Below, piece after piece: positions 61,876-64,000 of a stretch of DNA of 64,000 nucleotides. The translations under genes were made by a program, and so were the position numbers. This DNA comes from Aphrocallistes beatrix. Taxonomy: Eukaryota; Porifera; Hexactinellida; Sceptrulophora; Aphrocallistidae. The notes beneath the pieces were generated by a model that saw only the letters and a list, made by a program, of their open reading frames with translations, searched no databases and was not told where the DNA came from. Where the stretch lies: contig OY725493.1 of assembly GCA_963281255.1 (NCBI GenBank), positions 2,759,857-2,823,856 of the forward strand, read 5' to 3'. Positions within the stretch are counted from its first letter, which is position 1. Each line of letters begins with the position of its first letter.

Positions 61876-63840
61876 ATGCATCATATTGACCTGACTCTTA
61901 AGAATGCATGCGATGTACTTCAAGCAAAAGGAATAGAAGATAAAGCAATAGCGTCTCTATTAAGAAAAAATGCCGATAATTCAAAGTCACCTGAATTAGA
62001 AGTTGAACGTCTTCGTATTCGCTTATTAAATGGGAGGCTTGGAAAACCATATGAAACCCCATCGATTACCAGAGATTATTTAACTGAATAAATAAGTGAA
62101 GTTAGCATCTCTGAAGAATGGTTAAGGAAGATAGTTCCGTGGTTAAAATTGCACGGAATCAAATCTCCCAGCGCTAGGTCAATTGTATCTGGCATTGATG
62201 ATATTTATCCCTTATTTTCTGTAACTAAACTGAAATTACAGCATAAGATCAAGACGTATGATGGAGAAGAGGAAGGCAGTGATGCTACCGGCTATGTCCA
62301 AACAGATACTGAGGTCGTCTTTTTCAACGACGTTCAGTCATTAATAGAACATACCGATCGACTTCATCAACTAGTTAGTTTCGATGGGGCGTTGATCACG
62401 GGAAAGGATACAGTGCACCCTCGCTAATCCGAACCTCGCTAGTCCGAACCCTCGCTAATCCGAACACTTCATTCTTACAATCCGAACACCCGAAATATAA
62501 TCTTATTCGCCTCTATGCCTTAAATCAACGTTTATAATATTATATATTTCAATAAGATTGAGAAACCTCATTAAAGAAGCAATTATAACAAATTATTATC
62601 CTTAATATTCTAACAATACAAATTTTTTATAGTTAATACCCCATTGAATTAGTGTTATTTCACTAATCGGAACAAATTCACTAATCCGAACGATTTTTTC
62701 GATCATTGGCACAGAGCTGTTCGGATTAGCGAGGGTGTACTGTACTTAAAAGTTGTATTACAACAATTATATACCTGATTATATAGTAGATAGTATCAAA
62801 GCGTGTTTATTAGTAGCAGTCACCAACGCACCGGAAACCCGTTCAAATCTAAGACAGATTCTTGGTATTTTCCCATTTTTAGACTTAACAGATCCGAGAC
62901 ATGTATTCATGCTATCGTTGTACTTACTGCTGGACTAGTGAACAAGAAGGTGTACCCAGGACTTGGTTGCATTATAATGCGATGGCAGAAATGCTAATCA
63001 AAGAATATGGATCTGATAGCAAATTTGCAAAAAAATGCTATGGCGTGACAGCACAACCAATAATACAATTCGATGATCCTAATCGGGCCTTCCCTATCGC
63101 CGCAGTTCACACACAACTTGGTTTGCGGATAAACTTATTGATAAATTTGCAAAAAAGCTTCTAGAAGAATTAGATCATCGGCATTTGCAGTTGGACACCA
63201 AAAGCAATATCATGGCAGAGCCTATACTGGAAAAGCAAGTTTGACGATATTAGATAATGCAAACAAGATAAATTTAGTTAACTTAACATTTTATTAATTG
63301 AAAATTAAATATATTTTTATTAATTAATGTTAATTACTTTATTTCCTGTTTTGGTCGCTGCTTCGAAATTGTTACACGCTATCTGTGGGAAAATTCTCAA
63401 AGAAGATTGGAAACAAAAAGCTCCAATCTTTCATCAGCGAATATGAAAAGTTCAGAGTCCTTCTCAAGGCGAATGCTGTTCTTCATTACCAGACGACAGG
63501 GGATTGGCCCGAATATTTAATTAAGAGTAAATCTATTCAAGGTGATGAGAGTGAATGTAAAAAAATCAAAATCGCAGTACAAGCTTTTACAAAGCCAACG
63601 GTAAAGTTTCACATCCTATTAAATCATCTCGAAGACTATCTCGTTGATGAAAAGTGCTCCTCCCAATTGATATTCGATATTTAGCGATCGAAATTGGTCC
63701 AGGATTTCCATTTCTCTGAGGTCTGACTACCGATACGCTTTGGAGGATAGATTTGTTTTATCACAACTTGATAACCACCATGGATGCGCAATATCAGAGC
63801 TACCCAACTCATTTCGTTCATGGGCCAAATTGAATGCTTA
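61876..63840 (+). pseudogene. Right pieces of a broken transposon-like protein, family unknown
   Basis: Separate coding-like segments lie at 61876-62091 (HHIDLTLKNACDVLQAKGI), 62149-62408 (SARSIVSGIDDIYPLFSVTK, LIEHTDRLHQLVSFDGAL), 62753-63164 (TRSNLRQILGIFPFLDLTDP, YGVTAQPIIQFDDPNRAFPI) and 63385-63684 (FRVLLKANAVLHYQTTGDWP, KPTVKFHILLNHLEDYL). The K-F-H-I-L-L-N-H motif recalls the C-terminal part of several invertebrate transposon proteins, but I cannot name the superfamily. It is a fossil with several breaks and one inserted element (62411-62742). Confidence 0.4.
62411..62742. mobile_element. TA-flanked CAGT-ended MITE, 332 bp
   Basis: Starts CAGTGCACCCTCGCTAATCC and ends with the inverse TTCGGATTAGCGAGGGTGTACTG, flanked by TA at 62409-62410 and 62743-62744. 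The CTAATCCGAAC motif recurs near both ends. Pogo/Tigger-like and non-autonomous. It splits the broken transposon-like frame. Confidence 0.9.
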
Positions 63841-63844
63841 GTGA

Positions 63845-64000
63845 TGAGTATCTGGCCAAATTGGAAATTATTTTTTCTAACTTATATACTACAAAGGTAA
63901 TTCAGTCGAAGAAATGTAATAACTAACATCGTTATTTAAATAATAAAGATACTGGATATAATTACTTTTTATAATTCACACTCTGTAGAGATACTGGAAA
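63845..64000. other. No feature recognised
   Basis: AT-rich sequence to the window edge without a convincing frame or repeat. Confidence 0.5.

Overview
The window is eukaryotic and almost certainly animal. It shows GT-AG introns whose phases join correctly, N-glycosylation sequons, and many small DNA transposons of hAT and Tc1/mariner/pogo type. Base composition is AT-rich and there is no operon structure. I cannot name the species. A marine, early-branching invertebrate is a reasonable guess, but only a guess.

One gene dominates. It lies on the minus strand, reads from right to left, and is incomplete at both ends. Eight exons are visible: 57355-56978, 51250-50709, 45682-45127, 44383-43973, 42656-41474, 40184-39085, 37254-35534 and 33585-1. 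The seven splice junctions agree in phase (0, 2, 0, 0, 1, 0, 2) and each join restores the repeat consensus. The exons give about 39.5 kb of coding sequence (at least 13,150 codons) without start or stop codon. It encodes about 105 tandem copies of a ~125-residue module that resembles the SbsA/Big_5 Ig-like beta-sandwich. Its conserved core is D-x-x-x-P-x-L-x-x-F-x-L-D-L-N-x-G, then a hydrophobic strand with F-S-E-T-V-N-x-S, then L-T-G-G, D-L-N-x-I-K, N-N-T-F-L-S and D-M-x-G-N. The last exon is at least 33.6 kb long, uninterrupted, and holds about 89 of the modules. The protein is probably a giant extracellular, adhesive or structural, heavily glycosylated molecule.

The introns (33.6-57 kb) are packed with mobile DNA. 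There is a family of long palindromic 'foldback' elements with CATAGCCTACT ends (best copy 48075-49101, with 7-bp target duplications). There are hAT-type elements with 8-bp duplications (34619-35431, 37670-38609, 42717-42806, 46100-47447, 53222-53308) and TA-flanked CAGT-ended elements (34086-34490, 44532-44862, 55730-56439). A dispersed repeat with a GC-rich hairpin head is also present, as is a small FLYWCH-like zinc-finger reading frame on the plus strand that is cut by a foldback insertion. None of these elements was seen inside the 33.6-kb exon.

The right end (57.4-64 kb) has no recognisable exon of the giant gene. It holds pieces of a broken transposon-like protein of unknown family. 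That element is interrupted by a 2.5-kb long-inverted-repeat element, which has captured the C-terminal half of a PIN/FEN1-like protein gene, and by a 332-bp TA-flanked element. I saw no rRNA, tRNA or CRISPR array.
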